NCBI GenBank assembly: GCA_020633655.1
Contig: JACKDF010000008.1
Span: 186,001 to 250,000 of the forward strand
Origin: Deferribacteres bacterium
GTDB lineage: Bacteria > Zhuqueibacterota > Zhuqueibacteria > Zhuqueibacterales > Geothermadaptataceae
Reading direction: 5' to 3'
Length of the DNA: 64,000 nucleotides
Of this stretch, positions 18,727 through 27,706 are shown piece by piece. The notes under the pieces were generated by a model. It did not search any database, was not told where the DNA came from, and was given only the letters and a program-made list of their open reading frames with translations. The position numbers and the translations under genes are program-made. The first letter of the stretch is position 1, and each line of letters begins with the position of its first letter.

Positions 18727-20436
18727 CTAGCCTGGTTTACCTGAAGAAGAGGTGGGATCAGCGATTGAATTTTCTTGATTTTCCATGCGGTTAAACAAAA
18801 TATTTAGCTGTGTGAGAAGCTGTTGAGTTCCATCCCATTCAATGAAAAAAGTTCTAACTTCGTCCACTAGGCCGCACCATCCAGACCTCACAGCCTCGCA
18901 AGGGGCTGTTTTTGTCTGATCTAAGCCATTATTTTGAGGTTCGAACCTTGGTTTTTTAGCAGTTAGGCTTTGTTCTGCTTTTGTAAGAAGTTGAAAGGGT
19001 TCTTTCGCTTGGATTAGCAGTTTTTTGTCGGTAAGTACAAAATTCGAACCTATAATTTCCATAATGAGTTTCTTATCCTCATCAGAGCTGTGTTTAAACC
19101 AATATGACGCTTGTTTCGCAAAAGAAAATGCTTTTTCAGATGCATCGAACCAAGTGTTTGCTCGATTTTCCGTATCTCTCATTTTTTCTTCAAGTTTATG
19201 CTTTTCATTTATCAATTCTTGTTTTTGATTTTGATATTCCTCATCATCGAGCAAATTTCGCAAACGCATGCGCAATAATTCATCGAGTTGTTTTTGACAA
19301 GCAGTTGCTGCACTTTGTTGTGAATGATATATTTCACTCCGTTCTCCAACTTCCATATCATATAATTTTTGCAAGTATTTCAGGCAGGATGCTGTAAATG
19401 ATTCGGAAATACTACTCTTGGACAAGAAATGAACAATTTGTTTTTCAAGCTGTGTTAATTCGATACTAGCCTGGTTGCAGGTCACACCTTTATTTCGTTT
19501 TGTACAATGATAGTAAATATACTCTGATCCATAACGGTTAATTTGCCTTTCAGCTGTGACAGAACACCCACATTCACCACATTTAATCATACCTCCAGCA
19601 AATGGAAAGAAATGACGTTTTGTACACCGTCGAGTTGGTTTATTGAGTATTTTCTGGACAGCCTCAAATTCCGCATAGGTAATCATGGCTTCATGCTTCC
19701 CTTTATAAAGCTCACCATTATGAAGCATCCAACCATAATAAAATGGATTATTGAAAATATTATACCCTGCGCTCCTACTTATTGGCTTATCACCTTGCCG
19801 TTTGGATTTGCGTGTGCGTAATCCCCACTCATTGTTTGCTATTTCAGTAATTTGCGGAACTGTATGAGTTCCTGCAAGCATCAAATCCCACATTTTACGC
19901 ACGATTGTGAATCGCTTGGGGTCTTTAACAATTGTTTTTGTATTTCGGTCATTCATGTAGCCAATGGGCGCTTTACTGGGGTATTGTCCCTTGTCTAGCT
20001 TGGCGCGGAGTCCACGTTTGACGTCCACACTAAGTTTGTCAACAAAGTACTTTGATTGACCAAAGATAATGTTGAGCATCCATTTGCCTTCCGGCGTATT
20101 GTCGAAAAAATAAGAACCAAATTTAAGACTTTTTATAGTGCCTTCATCAAGCAGATAGATGATTTTGCCCCCATCTATAGAGTTTCGCGCTAACCGATCA
20201 GGGTGCCAGGCAATAATGCCATCGGCCCTTCCTTGTTCGATTAATTTTAGCATTTTATTAAATACTGGCCGACCAGGTGATTTTGCGCTATAAGACTCCT
20301 CTAAAATATCAATAATAGTGAGCTGTTCTTGCTCACTGAATTTTTGTAGTATTTCTTTCTTTTGCGATTCAATTGAGAGCACTTGCCGATCTTCAGCTTC
20401 CTGAGATTTTCGGCAGTAGATGAAATAGCGATGCAT
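18727..20436 (-). CDS. Large serine recombinase
   Basis: 569 residues. The resolvase-type catalytic domain opens with YFIYCRKSQE (nucleophile S11) and has the helix motif IIAWHPDRLARN with catalytic arginines. The recombinase domain (GYMNDRNTKTI; NIFNNPFYYGWMLHNGE) follows, then a zinc ribbon (CGECGCSV and a later CTKRNKGVTC) and a coiled-coil segment. These are the features of large serine integrases that insert and excise mobile elements. It converges with the caspase-helicase gene. The last 70 residues look atypical, and within their coding DNA lies a plus-strand terminator-like hairpin, so the gene end may derive from an element boundary. A small helical gene lies immediately upstream. 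Confidence 0.93.
   Translation of the reverse strand: MHRYFIYCRKSQEAEDRQVLSIESQKKEILQKFSEQEQLTIIDILEESYSAKSPGRPVFNKMLKLIEQGRADGIIAWHPDRLARNSIDGGKIIYLLDEGTIKSLKFGSYFFDNTPEGKWMLNIIFGQSKYFVDKLSVDVKRGLRAKLDKGQYPSKAPIGYMNDRNTKTIVKDPKRFTIVRKMWDLMLAGTHTVPQITEIANNEWGLRTRKSKRQGDKPISRSAGYNIFNNPFYYGWMLHNGELYKGKHEAMITYAEFEAVQKILNKPTRRCTKRHFFPFAGGMIKCGECGCSVTAERQINRYGSEYIYYHCTKRNKGVTCNQASIELTQLEKQIVHFLSKSSISESFTASCLKYLQKLYDMEVGERSEIYHSQQSAATACQKQLDELLRMRLRNLLDDEEYQNQKQELINEKHKLEEKMRDTENRANTWFDASEKAFSFAKQASYWFKHSSDEDKKLIMEIIGSNFVLTDKKLLIQAKEPFQLLTKAEQSLTAKKPRFEPQNNGLDQTKTAPCEAVRSGWCGLVDEVRTFFIEWDGTQQLLTQLNILFNRMENQENSIADPTSSSGKPG
18888..18914 (+). terminator. Terminator-like hairpin inside the recombinase 3' coding region
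   Basis: On the plus strand ACAGCCT and GGGCTGT flank a 6-base loop and are followed by a T5 run. The stem contains one G-T pair. It would stop plus-strand transcription coming from the caspase-helicase gene about 360 bases upstream, before it runs further into the antisense of the recombinase gene. Confidence 0.45.
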
Positions 20437-20448
20437 AAAATGAAAAAT

Positions 20449-20625
20449 TTACTCAATGTAAGATGGCGTTTCGTTTTTGTTTTCTGGAATCGGTTTGGCA
20501 ATAATTTTATACAAAGCCAAAAGCCGTGATGCTATCAATTCTGCATCTTCCCACGCCAATTTTTCACCGAATTCTTGTTCATAGATATCCTGGAATTCTT
20601 TGATTGCCTCATCAGGAAGCTTCAT
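20449..20625 (-). CDS. Small helical protein preceding the serine recombinase
   Basis: 58 residues starting MKLPDEAIKEFQDIYEQEFG and continuing with EDAELIASRLLALYKIIAKP. This pattern recurs in short proteins encoded next to serine recombinases in many mobile elements; their function is unknown. The frame stays open to 20694, but the internal ATG at 20623-20625 fits the usual start, though its ribosome site is weak. The stop lies 12 bases before the recombinase start. A role as a recombination directionality or accessory factor is only a guess. Confidence 0.6.
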   Translation of the reverse strand: MKLPDEAIKEFQDIYEQEFGEKLAWEDAELIASRLLALYKIIAKPIPENKNETPSYIE

Positions 20626-20976
20626 AAAAGCACACTGTAAAATAATTCTGATACTTACAGTGTACGCCTTCACGGAATTAACAATAGGCTGCAAAATATG
20701 TCTGATGAGCCATGTTTGTGCTCTGTTTGTTGGAAAGATGTATAACCTGCTTGATTTAAATGATCACTCATATAATATCATCTCCGGGTAAATTTGAGAG
20801 GAGACTCATGCTGTGGATAAACTAATATGCTTTGTTGCAGTTTCTTACTAGAAGTGTCGGTACCGTCGTAGCGTCGACAAAGGCGAGCATTAGTGGTTTT
20901 ATTTCAACGCTACTTAAAATGAGCTTTGTTTTAGCGTCAATAGTAGCGTCGTTGGATTCTGACTAATTTTAGTAAC
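20626..20976. repeat. Intergenic region with iteron-like TAGCGTC repeats
   Basis: Between two minus-strand genes the heptamer TAGCGTC occurs at 20869, 20932 and 20944 on the plus strand. A diverged inverted copy (ACGCTA) is at 20907. Another inverted copy (GACGCTA, 20998-21004) lies in the 3' end of the D5-like gene. Two copies are 12 bases apart. Next to a replication-type ATPase gene this could be an origin or partition site, or binding sites for the XRE regulator. Nothing else gene-like was seen here. Confidence 0.35.
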
Positions 20977-22503
20977 TTATGACACTACGTCGCTTTCGAC
21001 GCTATATCCCAATATTTTCTTTACGGAAATGATCCTTTGTTTTCCTCGAATCCCTGTTACTATTTCAATTCCATCTAAGGTTAAATTAGTTTTGAGTTCG
21101 TTTAAGCGTCTTACAAGAATATGCGCTGCTTTTGGCCAAGATTTTTCTTTGTCCGTATTGATCCCTTGGTTTTGAGCCAAATTTGTGAGTGTGTTGAATA
21201 ATTCGGTTGGTGTTCCAGACCACTGTACTTTCTGTTCAATAAAACGCCTAAGAACTGTCGCAACTAAACTGTCACCCAGTATTTGTTCATTCTGATGATT
21301 CATATTGTTTGCATAGGCAGAAAGAAACGCTTCCTGAGACTCGCCCAAAGCTTGCGCTATTGCACAACCCCAAATAGCAAAATCTGCCATACGGGGGTGC
21401 TTTTGTAGTCTGATTTTTGGAACAACACGCAATGTTTCAACCAGTGTATTGAATATTCCACCTAAAATTGCTGGCTTCTTCTTCTCGAACTGTTCCCAAA
21501 TAAGTTTTTCAGGTTTTCGTTCAATTTCAGAAATACGAGAAAGTTCAATTAATATGCTGCGTTCCAATAAGTCAGGTTTGTTGATCACCTGATTGATACC
21601 GTTAATACCAATGCAACGCATAAAAGCATAAATGACATCCTTATCATTTGTGAAGAGTTTGCGTTTGGTGAAACCATCGCCAGTAACTGCTTTGCAAAGT
21701 GTGTCAGACATCCAATGCGGCAGTGTAGAAATATTATCGAAAAACAATGCCCAGTGATGGTCAAGGAGTTGAATAAAACCAGGTAAATCCTGTGGGAAGT
21801 GCGGTGTTTCAAGAAAAGATGGATCAATGAGTTTTTTCAATATTCTGCAAAGTCCAGATTTTGCTGACCCTTGTTGACCATAAATTGCTAAAACAGGATG
21901 AGGAAAATCCGAAATAAAACAGGATACTAGAAAGACCAACAATAACAGCTGTTGGTCTTTGTTTCTAATGTTTACAAACTCCAGTAGTATCCGAATATCT
22001 CCATGTCGTATCGGCTCACATTGTGATTTATGATGGTTATACCGTTTAAAAAGAACTGATGGATTATTAACGATAGACCAATAATTGGCAGTTATTTTAA
22101 CCGCACGCCATTTTTTATCTGTCAAATCATACCAAAGCTCATGTTCCTTCCATGCTACACGATTGAATATTAATTGCTTTTCAACGAGGTACATCTCAGC
22201 TTCTATTAACCGCATTGCGATTGTCAAGGCTTCGCTTGAAAGACCTTTTCCTTCCTTTTTTCTGAATAATCTATACAGCCAACTTTTAAATTCACTTGAA
22301 CGAATAGACCAGATTTCATAATGATCATTGATTGGAAGCTGTACGCAATGATTGCTCATTTGATCGCGAAAAAATGTCAGTGAAACATCGCATTCTATAT
22401 ACTCGATCAGGCGTATAGCCTGGGCTTTTTTCTCGGTTATTGTATCATTTTGAGGGCTTTTGTTCTGAGCTTGTGTATTTGGACATGATTTATCTGCATT
22501 CAT
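20977..22503 (-). CDS. D5/primase-helicase-like ATPase of a mobile element
   Basis: 508 residues. A P-loop GQQGSAKS lies at about 209-216, a Walker B-like HWALFFDNIS follows, and LLERSILIELSRI resembles the sensor region of D5/DUF927-type phage and plasmid helicases. The N-terminal 130 residues (FFRDQMSNHCVQLPINDHYE; AWKEHELWYDLTD) match the segment common before such ATPase domains. No primase catalytic motif is seen, so it is probably a replicative helicase or helicase loader for the island, assisted elsewhere by a primase. The start ATG at 22501-22503 faces the divergent XRE regulator. Iteron-like repeats lie just beyond its stop. Confidence 0.7.
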   Translation of the reverse strand: MNADKSCPNTQAQNKSPQNDTITEKKAQAIRLIEYIECDVSLTFFRDQMSNHCVQLPINDHYEIWSIRSSEFKSWLYRLFRKKEGKGLSSEALTIAMRLIEAEMYLVEKQLIFNRVAWKEHELWYDLTDKKWRAVKITANYWSIVNNPSVLFKRYNHHKSQCEPIRHGDIRILLEFVNIRNKDQQLLLLVFLVSCFISDFPHPVLAIYGQQGSAKSGLCRILKKLIDPSFLETPHFPQDLPGFIQLLDHHWALFFDNISTLPHWMSDTLCKAVTGDGFTKRKLFTNDKDVIYAFMRCIGINGINQVINKPDLLERSILIELSRISEIERKPEKLIWEQFEKKKPAILGGIFNTLVETLRVVPKIRLQKHPRMADFAIWGCAIAQALGESQEAFLSAYANNMNHQNEQILGDSLVATVLRRFIEQKVQWSGTPTELFNTLTNLAQNQGINTDKEKSWPKAAHILVRRLNELKTNLTLDGIEIVTGIRGKQRIISVKKILGYSVESDVVS

Positions 22504-22824
22504 AGGATTGAATTATAAATTCATTGTCCCATACGTTTTCTGATTTATGTAGTCCGAAAAAAATGAGCATTGTGACGTTTTTTACTGCGTTTTGTTAATA
22601 TGCAACCAGCTATAAAGATCGAGAAGATATGTTGATTGTGATAGTTTAATGCCTGCAATATTCCAATCTGATACATAGAATTATTGCTATTTGTGTTTTT
22701 TTAACAAAACATGCTGTATCACGCATTTTTTCCAGCCTATGCAACTGGGACAGATGTTATATCCTATAATTATCACAATTAATAAAGGTCAAAGTACTAC
22801 ACCAGCAATCATGCAAACACGGAT
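22504..22824. promoter_or_regulatory. Divergent intergenic region upstream of XRE regulator
   Basis: About 320 bases between the minus-strand D5-like gene and the plus-strand XRE gene. A TATAAT-like -10 is visible near 22775 (sequence CCTATAATTATCACAATTAA), without a clear -35. Promoters for both directions and an operator for the XRE protein are expected here. No gene seen. Confidence 0.35.
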
Positions 22825-23100
22825 ATGTGCGCAGGATATCCGATTAAAAATAAATTGCGATTGTATCGTAGAGCTAAAGGTTTAAAGCAATATGAAATCG
22901 CTTATGCTCTTGAAACATCTCAAGAACAAGTGTCGCGCTGGGAACGTGGTGAATGCATGCCGAACCTTGAGCATGCATTGCGATTATCTGCTGTATTGAA
23001 TCGATTAGTAAACGACATGTTCTTCGAAGTTTTTGATGAAGAGCGAGATATAGCTATTCATAGGATGAAAGACTTGGATGACGTAAAACAACAATCGTGA
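22825..23100 (+). CDS. XRE-family helix-turn-helix regulator
   Basis: 91 residues. The helix-turn-helix region KLRLYRRAKGLKQYEIAYAL then TSQEQVSRWERGECMPNLE is a textbook Cro/C1-type domain. The C-terminal 25 residues are acidic and may form a dimerisation helix. It is transcribed away from the D5-like gene and toward two winged-helix proteins and a RuvC-like gene. I infer that it switches expression of the island's replication genes. The ATG follows a poor ribosome site. Confidence 0.85.
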   Translation: MCAGYPIKNKLRLYRRAKGLKQYEIAYALETSQEQVSRWERGECMPNLEHALRLSAVLNRLVNDMFFEVFDEERDIAIHRMKDLDDVKQQS

Positions 23101-23163
23101 AATCGATAAAAAAACGAGACTAATATGCAACGCTCGCGGTTCTTTGGCTAATATTAAAAAAAT

Positions 23164-23520
23164 ATGGAAAATGGAATTATTCTTAGAAAATTATTACAGC
23201 CTCAATGGCACAATCTCTCACCACTTGAAATTAAGCTATTTTTGAACTTGTTTTGGTTAGCTGATCCTGATGATTATAATCTGCAATTGTCGTTAAATGC
23301 GCTGTCAAAAAAGGTTTTTCTTCAAATAAGGGAAATAAAACGGACTCTCCAAAAACTGCAAAATAAAAACCTAATCATTTACAAATTGGCTCCCCAAACA
23401 AATTCCGCTAGTCATTTTAAAATTATAATTAGTCACGCACTCACCGCCGAGCCAGTTGCACCTGCAAAGCTGTTTCTGGCTCTACAATGGTTTTGGGGAT
23501 GGCTTAAATTACCAATATAG
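23164..23520 (+). CDS. Small winged-helix-like protein
   Basis: 118 residues, unrecognised. The pattern PLEIKLFLNLFWLADPDD, then LNALSKKVFLQIREIKRTLQ and KNLIIYKL, fits a winged-helix domain like those of replication or regulatory proteins. The C-terminus is rich in tryptophan and aliphatic residues. It lies 63 bases after the XRE gene and 3 bases before the next gene, so it is likely in one operon. The next gene has a similar pattern, so the two may be paralogous halves of one function. Confidence 0.55.
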   Translation: MENGIILRKLLQPQWHNLSPLEIKLFLNLFWLADPDDYNLQLSLNALSKKVFLQIREIKRTLQKLQNKNLIIYKLAPQTNSASHFKIIISHALTAEPVAPAKLFLALQWFWGWLKLPI

Positions 23521-23523
23521 CGT

Positions 23524-24144
23524 ATGCCTTCTTTCCAGCCACCTGATAATCCTTACAAAATCCTAATGCAAAAACTCTTTTTAGCAACTGGTGTCGTGCA
23601 TTATGAGATACTCAAACAGTCTATTTGGCTCTATGTTTATTGTTTAGCAAAATGTCATCCTATAACCGGTAGTCTAACCACAAATATTGATAAGATAGCT
23701 GGTGACTTACAGCTCAAAAAAGCAACAGTCCAAAGTTGGTCAGGCCAATTGCGAAAGGCGAATTTGATTTCGATAAGAAAGTACGGGGATATTAAGCTGA
23801 TTAGATTAACAAATTGGCCAGCTAAAAATAATGAACACTCCAATAAGGCACAAACTCAAGAATCTGTAAAACAAAAACAAACATGCCAAAGGTCGAAAAT
23901 TACTAAAATTGATGCGAAATCGGAAGCTTTGAATAATCAGGCCACACCGGAAAATCTTGCTAATACCCTTAACGCACCTGACCAGATGAAATTGTTTGAA
24001 CAAATTTGTCAAGACTACCCGCATCATTTAATACATAAATCTTTACAGGATGCACAAGCGGTGCCTGATGAAAACATTAAAAAATCACGTCTTGCACTAT
24101 TTGTCTTTCTGATTAAAAAATATGCCAATCAACAAGAAAAATAA
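23524..24144 (+). CDS. Winged-helix protein, possibly replication-associated
   Basis: 206 residues. Residues about 12-95 look like a winged-helix DNA-binding domain (SIWLYVYCLAKCHPITGSL; QLKKATVQSWSGQLRKANLI; KYGDIKLIRLTNWP). A polar linker and a short C-terminal helical segment (PHHLIHKSLQDA) of the kind found in plasmid or phage replication organisers follow. It overlaps the RuvC-like gene by 23 bases. An origin-binding or helicase-loading role is inferred from layout, not shown. Confidence 0.5.
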   Translation: MPSFQPPDNPYKILMQKLFLATGVVHYEILKQSIWLYVYCLAKCHPITGSLTTNIDKIAGDLQLKKATVQSWSGQLRKANLISIRKYGDIKLIRLTNWPAKNNEHSNKAQTQESVKQKQTCQRSKITKIDAKSEALNNQATPENLANTLNAPDQMKLFEQICQDYPHHLIHKSLQDAQAVPDENIKKSRLALFVFLIKKYANQQEK

Positions 24145-24634
24145 TAATCGTATTCTTGCTATTGACCCGGGAGCGCGTGAAATGGGGATTGCTATAATGG
24201 ATGGAGATGAATTAATTTATGCCAGTGTAAAATCTTTACGACCATTCCGGCCACAAAATAGATTAAAGAAAGCAGTTAAAGAAATATTAGCGAAATTGAT
24301 TTTGGAATATGGTGTAACAACTATTGTTGCTGAGAATGGATGGGTAAGCCAACTCAAGAATCAATTATTCGACGCTGCATTTTCTGCAATTAAAGAAACT
24401 GCAAAACAGAAAAAATTGCCCTTTCATACTCATACCCCATCATCAATTCGTAAAATTGTTTGCAGCAACGGCAAAGCCAATAAAAAGGAAACAGCTCGTA
24501 AAATTGCTGAACGATACCCGGAACTTACAATTTATTTGGAGCAAGATAAGCGTTGGAAAGAACAATATTGGTTACATATGTTTGATGCGGTTGCTGTTGG
24601 ATTAGCTCACTTAGTGCCATCCAGGAACTTTTAA
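24122..24634 (+). CDS. RuvC-like Holliday junction resolvase
   Basis: 170 residues of the RNase H-like fold. The catalytic acids are visible: D15 in ILAIDPGAREMG, E71 in IVAENGW, and D155 in MFDAVAVGLAH. It matches RuvC/phage-type crossover junction endodeoxyribonucleases in length and motif order, but is not the chromosomal RuvC type by context. It lies at the end of the replication block and overlaps the upstream gene by 23 bases. Expected function is resolving recombination intermediates of the island. Confidence 0.82.
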   Translation: MPINKKNNNRILAIDPGAREMGIAIMDGDELIYASVKSLRPFRPQNRLKKAVKEILAKLILEYGVTTIVAENGWVSQLKNQLFDAAFSAIKETAKQKKLPFHTHTPSSIRKIVCSNGKANKKETARKIAERYPELTIYLEQDKRWKEQYWLHMFDAVAVGLAHLVPSRNF

Positions 24635-25175
24635 ATCAATAATAAAAATATCCGGCTCTTCGCAGTGCGTTATTTAAGTGCTGTTAGGTGGTCTGCCGTT
24701 TCCAGTTGCCGTGGATTACAGTTATCAGGACACAGGCTGATGCTGTGTATTCAAGAAGAGCCGGATTAAAAGATACTCCATGTTCAGACCAAAAGAAGTA
24801 TTTTAGGTCATTTTATGTAGTTTCAACATTGGTATTAACCGATTTTTTTTCTAATCCTAGCCCCAAAATGGACAACCCATTCTCATTTTGTTATAATACA
24901 ACCATACTGCGTTGCTCACCATATCAATTATAAATAATTCTTGATTTTGAAATGAATAATTCGGTTGACATAGAGTTGACGTATTATTACTTTTAGTTGT
25001 GTTGTATATGTGTAACTGTCAAAATATGTTACTCTTACAACACTGCGCGCATGAAATTTTCGTTGGCTAACACTGGCTAATTGTTTCTTTTTCTGATCAC
25101 TTTTATCTTGTAATTGCTTTTTCTCAAATTTTTTTTGCCCAGTTTAAAATACTATATTGCAGGAATATACCTTCT
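24635..25175. other. Intergenic region upstream of the liv operon
   Basis: About 540 bases with no convincing gene. Its first part holds the inverted-repeat element at 24650-24766. The AT-rich remainder carries TTGACA at 24964 and TTGACG at 24975, which could be -35 elements, although no -10 at ideal spacing is clear. The promoter of the long plus-strand run that starts with livH should lie here. Confidence 0.4.
24650..24766. repeat. 12-bp perfect inverted repeat enclosing a structured 117-bp element
   Basis: ATCCGGCTCTTC at 24650-24661 is perfectly inverted as GAAGAGCCGGAT at 24755-24766. Inside is a further hairpin, ACACAG and CTGTGT (24730-24748, loop of 7). The interior is more GC-rich than its surroundings. 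It could be a structured RNA, a small non-autonomous insertion, or a recombination site. No family was recognised. Confidence 0.5.
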
Positions 25176-26051
25176 ATGCTAGCTCAATTCATAATAAATG
25201 GATTAATCGAAGGCAGTTTATATGCTTTAATGGCATTTGGTTTTGGTCTGGTTTACCATTCGACTCGAATTTTTCATATTGCACATGGTGCAATTTATAC
25301 ATCAAGTGCTTATTTCCTGTATCTTTTTTTTATTATAATGCACATTCACTTAGTATTGAGCATTATTTTAAGCCTGATATGTACTTGTTTCATTGGGCTT
25401 GCAATTCAAATGTTTGTTTATAACCCTGTACTAAAGAAACAACCAAACCTGCTTATCTTATTTATCAGTAGCTTAGGAGCATATATTATCCTAATTAATC
25501 TAATTGTACTTTTATTTGGTAATGAAACAAAAATATTGCTTACAGATATTGAGCCAATCATTCAGCTGGGTGACTTAATTATAATACGCATTCAATTAGT
25601 TCAATTTACAGTAAGTCTAATAATTATTCTTACCGCTATAGTAGTTCTCAAAAATAATCGTTTTGGATATCTAATACAGGCTTTGGCTGATGATCAACAA
25701 TTATTGAGTGTGTTGGGTATAAATATTAAAAACATGCGCTTATTGGTCATAGCAATTGGTTCTGTGTTTGCAGGTTGCGCTGCACTGCTTAAATCACTCG
25801 ATGTTGGGATGGATCCCTATATTGGTATGGATATGCTTTTAACAAGTGCTGTTGCTGTTATAATTGGTGGTGTTGGTAATTATGTTGGCGCTGTTTTCAG
25901 CGCAGTTGCTTTAGGAATTTTGCAAAGCCTGATTGTATGGCAGACATCAGCACATTGGGAGATTGCCATTACATTTGTTGTTTTACTTTTAATTTTGTTT
26001 ATCCGACCCTATGGTTTATTTAGTCCAAAAAGACGAGCTGAGGAAATATGA
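25176..26051 (+). CDS. livH: Branched-chain amino acid-type ABC permease LivH
   Basis: 291 residues with about eight membrane helices. The LivH hallmarks are the N-terminal GLIEGSLYALMAFGFGLVY, FHIAHGAIY, the cytoplasmic loop QALADDQQLLSVLGIN, and SAVAVIIGGVGNYVGAVF. It forms the membrane channel with LivM. The substrate of this class ranges over branched-chain amino acids, amides and urea, so the actual ligand is open. First gene of a transporter set transcribed into a signalling cluster. The stop overlaps the livM start by 4 bases (ATGA). Confidence 0.9.
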   Translation: MLAQFIINGLIEGSLYALMAFGFGLVYHSTRIFHIAHGAIYTSSAYFLYLFFIIMHIHLVLSIILSLICTCFIGLAIQMFVYNPVLKKQPNLLILFISSLGAYIILINLIVLLFGNETKILLTDIEPIIQLGDLIIIRIQLVQFTVSLIIILTAIVVLKNNRFGYLIQALADDQQLLSVLGINIKNMRLLVIAIGSVFAGCAALLKSLDVGMDPYIGMDMLLTSAVAVIIGGVGNYVGAVFSAVALGILQSLIVWQTSAHWEIAITFVVLLLILFIRPYGLFSPKRRAEEI

Positions 26052-26917
26052 ATTATATCTATCATATTTTTATTCTCATCAATATTTATAGCATTCTTGC
26101 GCTTTCATTGAATCTTCTCGTGGGTTACACTGGTTTATTATCAATTGCTCATGCTGCATTCTATGGTATTGGTGCATACATCACGACATTATTCATGGCT
26201 AATTTTATGCTCGGTTTTATTCCGGCATTGATATTTGGATGTCTTGGCGCTACTGTCTTAAGCTTGATTATAGCATTTGCATCTCTTCGATTTCGTGGTG
26301 ATTATTTTGTGCTTGCATCTCTTGCTTTCCAAATTATTGTTTATACTATTTTATACAATTGGATTGATTTCACACGAGGCCCATATGGTATCCCAGGAAT
26401 TCCCAAACCTGCAATCTTTGGTATTGAAATTACATCTTTGCCTGCTTTTTTTCTGTTCAGCTTAATTATTACGGTCATTGTACTTGGATTACTCTATTGG
26501 CTTCTGCATGCTCCTTTTGGTAGAGTATTACAAGCGATTCGTGATGATGAGCTTGCAGCCGTGGCACTTGGTAAAAATGTTACAAGTTTCAAGATTAAGA
26601 GTTTTCTTGTGGCTTCTGGAGTGGCTGCTATTGCTGGTGCAATTTATGCTACTTATGTAACCTATATTGATCCAACAAGTTTTGATTTAGATGAGTCCAT
26701 TTTACTTGTTTCAATGGTGATAGTTGGCGGTACAGGTAATGTTAAAGGGCCACTCGTTGGTGTGCTCATGCTAATTCTCTTGCCAGAAGCTCTCCGTTTT
26801 TTATCTATCCCCGATACTTTTGCCGCTCAGTTACGGTTAATTATTTATGGTTTTCTTCTCATCATAATGATGCAATTACGTCCACAGGGCATTGCTGGTA
26901 AATATCAATTTGAATAG
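26048..26917 (+). CDS. livM: Branched-chain amino acid-type ABC permease LivM
   Basis: 289 residues. LivM features include ALSLNLLVGYTGLLSIAHAA near the start, GDYFVLASLAFQIIVYTILY, and the loop FGRVLQAIRDDELAAVALGK that docks the ATPases. DESILLVSMVIVGGTGNVKG lies in the C-terminal helix pair. It lacks the extra N-terminal helices of some LivM proteins. Overlaps livH by 4 bases and precedes livG by 14. Confidence 0.92.
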   Translation: MNYIYHIFILINIYSILALSLNLLVGYTGLLSIAHAAFYGIGAYITTLFMANFMLGFIPALIFGCLGATVLSLIIAFASLRFRGDYFVLASLAFQIIVYTILYNWIDFTRGPYGIPGIPKPAIFGIEITSLPAFFLFSLIITVIVLGLLYWLLHAPFGRVLQAIRDDELAAVALGKNVTSFKIKSFLVASGVAAIAGAIYATYVTYIDPTSFDLDESILLVSMVIVGGTGNVKGPLVGVLMLILLPEALRFLSIPDTFAAQLRLIIYGFLLIIMMQLRPQGIAGKYQFE

Positions 26918-26931
26918 AACTCGAAACCACT

Positions 26932-27687
26932 ATGGCTACGCTTGAATTACAACATATATCTAAATCGTTTGATGGACTCAAAGCGATTGATGATCTTTCA
27001 ATTAGGTTTGAACGAGGAAGTGTAACCAGTTTGATTGGGCCCAACGGTGCAGGTAAAACGACTCTCTTAAATCTTGTTTCAGGATTAATATCCCCTGATA
27101 GTGGTAAAATACTTTATAACAATCAGAAATTAAATGGACTCGCACCGTGGCAACGTGCAGATCGTGGTTTTGGGCGTTTATGGCAGGATGTACGAATTTT
27201 TCAAAATCTTACAGTTCTTGATAATATTTTACTTGCGAGAAAGAATCATCCAGGTGAATTAATATTTAAAAATATTTATCAATTGAACTGTATAAAGCAA
27301 TTTGAAAAGGAAAATATTGAACATGCGAATCGTTGGCTTGAGTTTGTTGGACTTAACAAGAAACAACAAACACTCGCGCGTGACCTATCTTATGGACAAC
27401 AAAAAATGCTAGCATTTGCAAGACTTTTAAATAATGATGCCAATGTATTGTTATTGGATGAGCCAACGTCCGGCGTCCATCCTCGCTTTGTTGAAAAAAT
27501 TATCGATCTTATCCGAAACATTGCCAAGAATGGGAAAACGATCATAATTATTGAGCACAACTTTAATGTTGTCGCGCAGATTTCACATACTATTTGTTTA
27601 ATGATTAAAGGTAGAATTGAGTTACAAGATAATCCAAATAAAGTAGCTCAATCTCTACTTTTAAAAGAAGTCTATTTAGGGATTTGA
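26932..27687 (+). CDS. livG: ABC transporter ATP-binding protein LivG
   Basis: 251 residues. Walker A is GPNGAGKTT at about 37-45, the signature is LSYGQQKMLAFARLL, Walker B is VLLLDEPTSGVHP, and the switch histidine is in IIIEHNF. The insertion after FGRLWQDVRIFQNLTVLDN is typical of LivG. It energises uptake together with LivF. In the standard order H-M-G-F with short gaps. Nothing degenerate is seen. Confidence 0.93.
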   Translation: MATLELQHISKSFDGLKAIDDLSIRFERGSVTSLIGPNGAGKTTLLNLVSGLISPDSGKILYNNQKLNGLAPWQRADRGFGRLWQDVRIFQNLTVLDNILLARKNHPGELIFKNIYQLNCIKQFEKENIEHANRWLEFVGLNKKQQTLARDLSYGQQKMLAFARLLNNDANVLLLDEPTSGVHPRFVEKIIDLIRNIAKNGKTIIIIEHNFNVVAQISHTICLMIKGRIELQDNPNKVAQSLLLKEVYLGI

Positions 27688-27706
27688 CATATTGATCAGG
27701 AGTGAT

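Noticed and set aside
24680..24766. Integron attC-like site (GTTAGGT core near the inverted repeat)
   Set aside because: The upstream complementary core (RYYYAAC type) is missing, and no integron integrase or cassette array is seen.
24688..24933. Short 81-residue ORF downstream of the RuvC-like gene
   Set aside because: No ribosome site, composition unlike its neighbours, and it spans the inverted-repeat element; probably noncoding.
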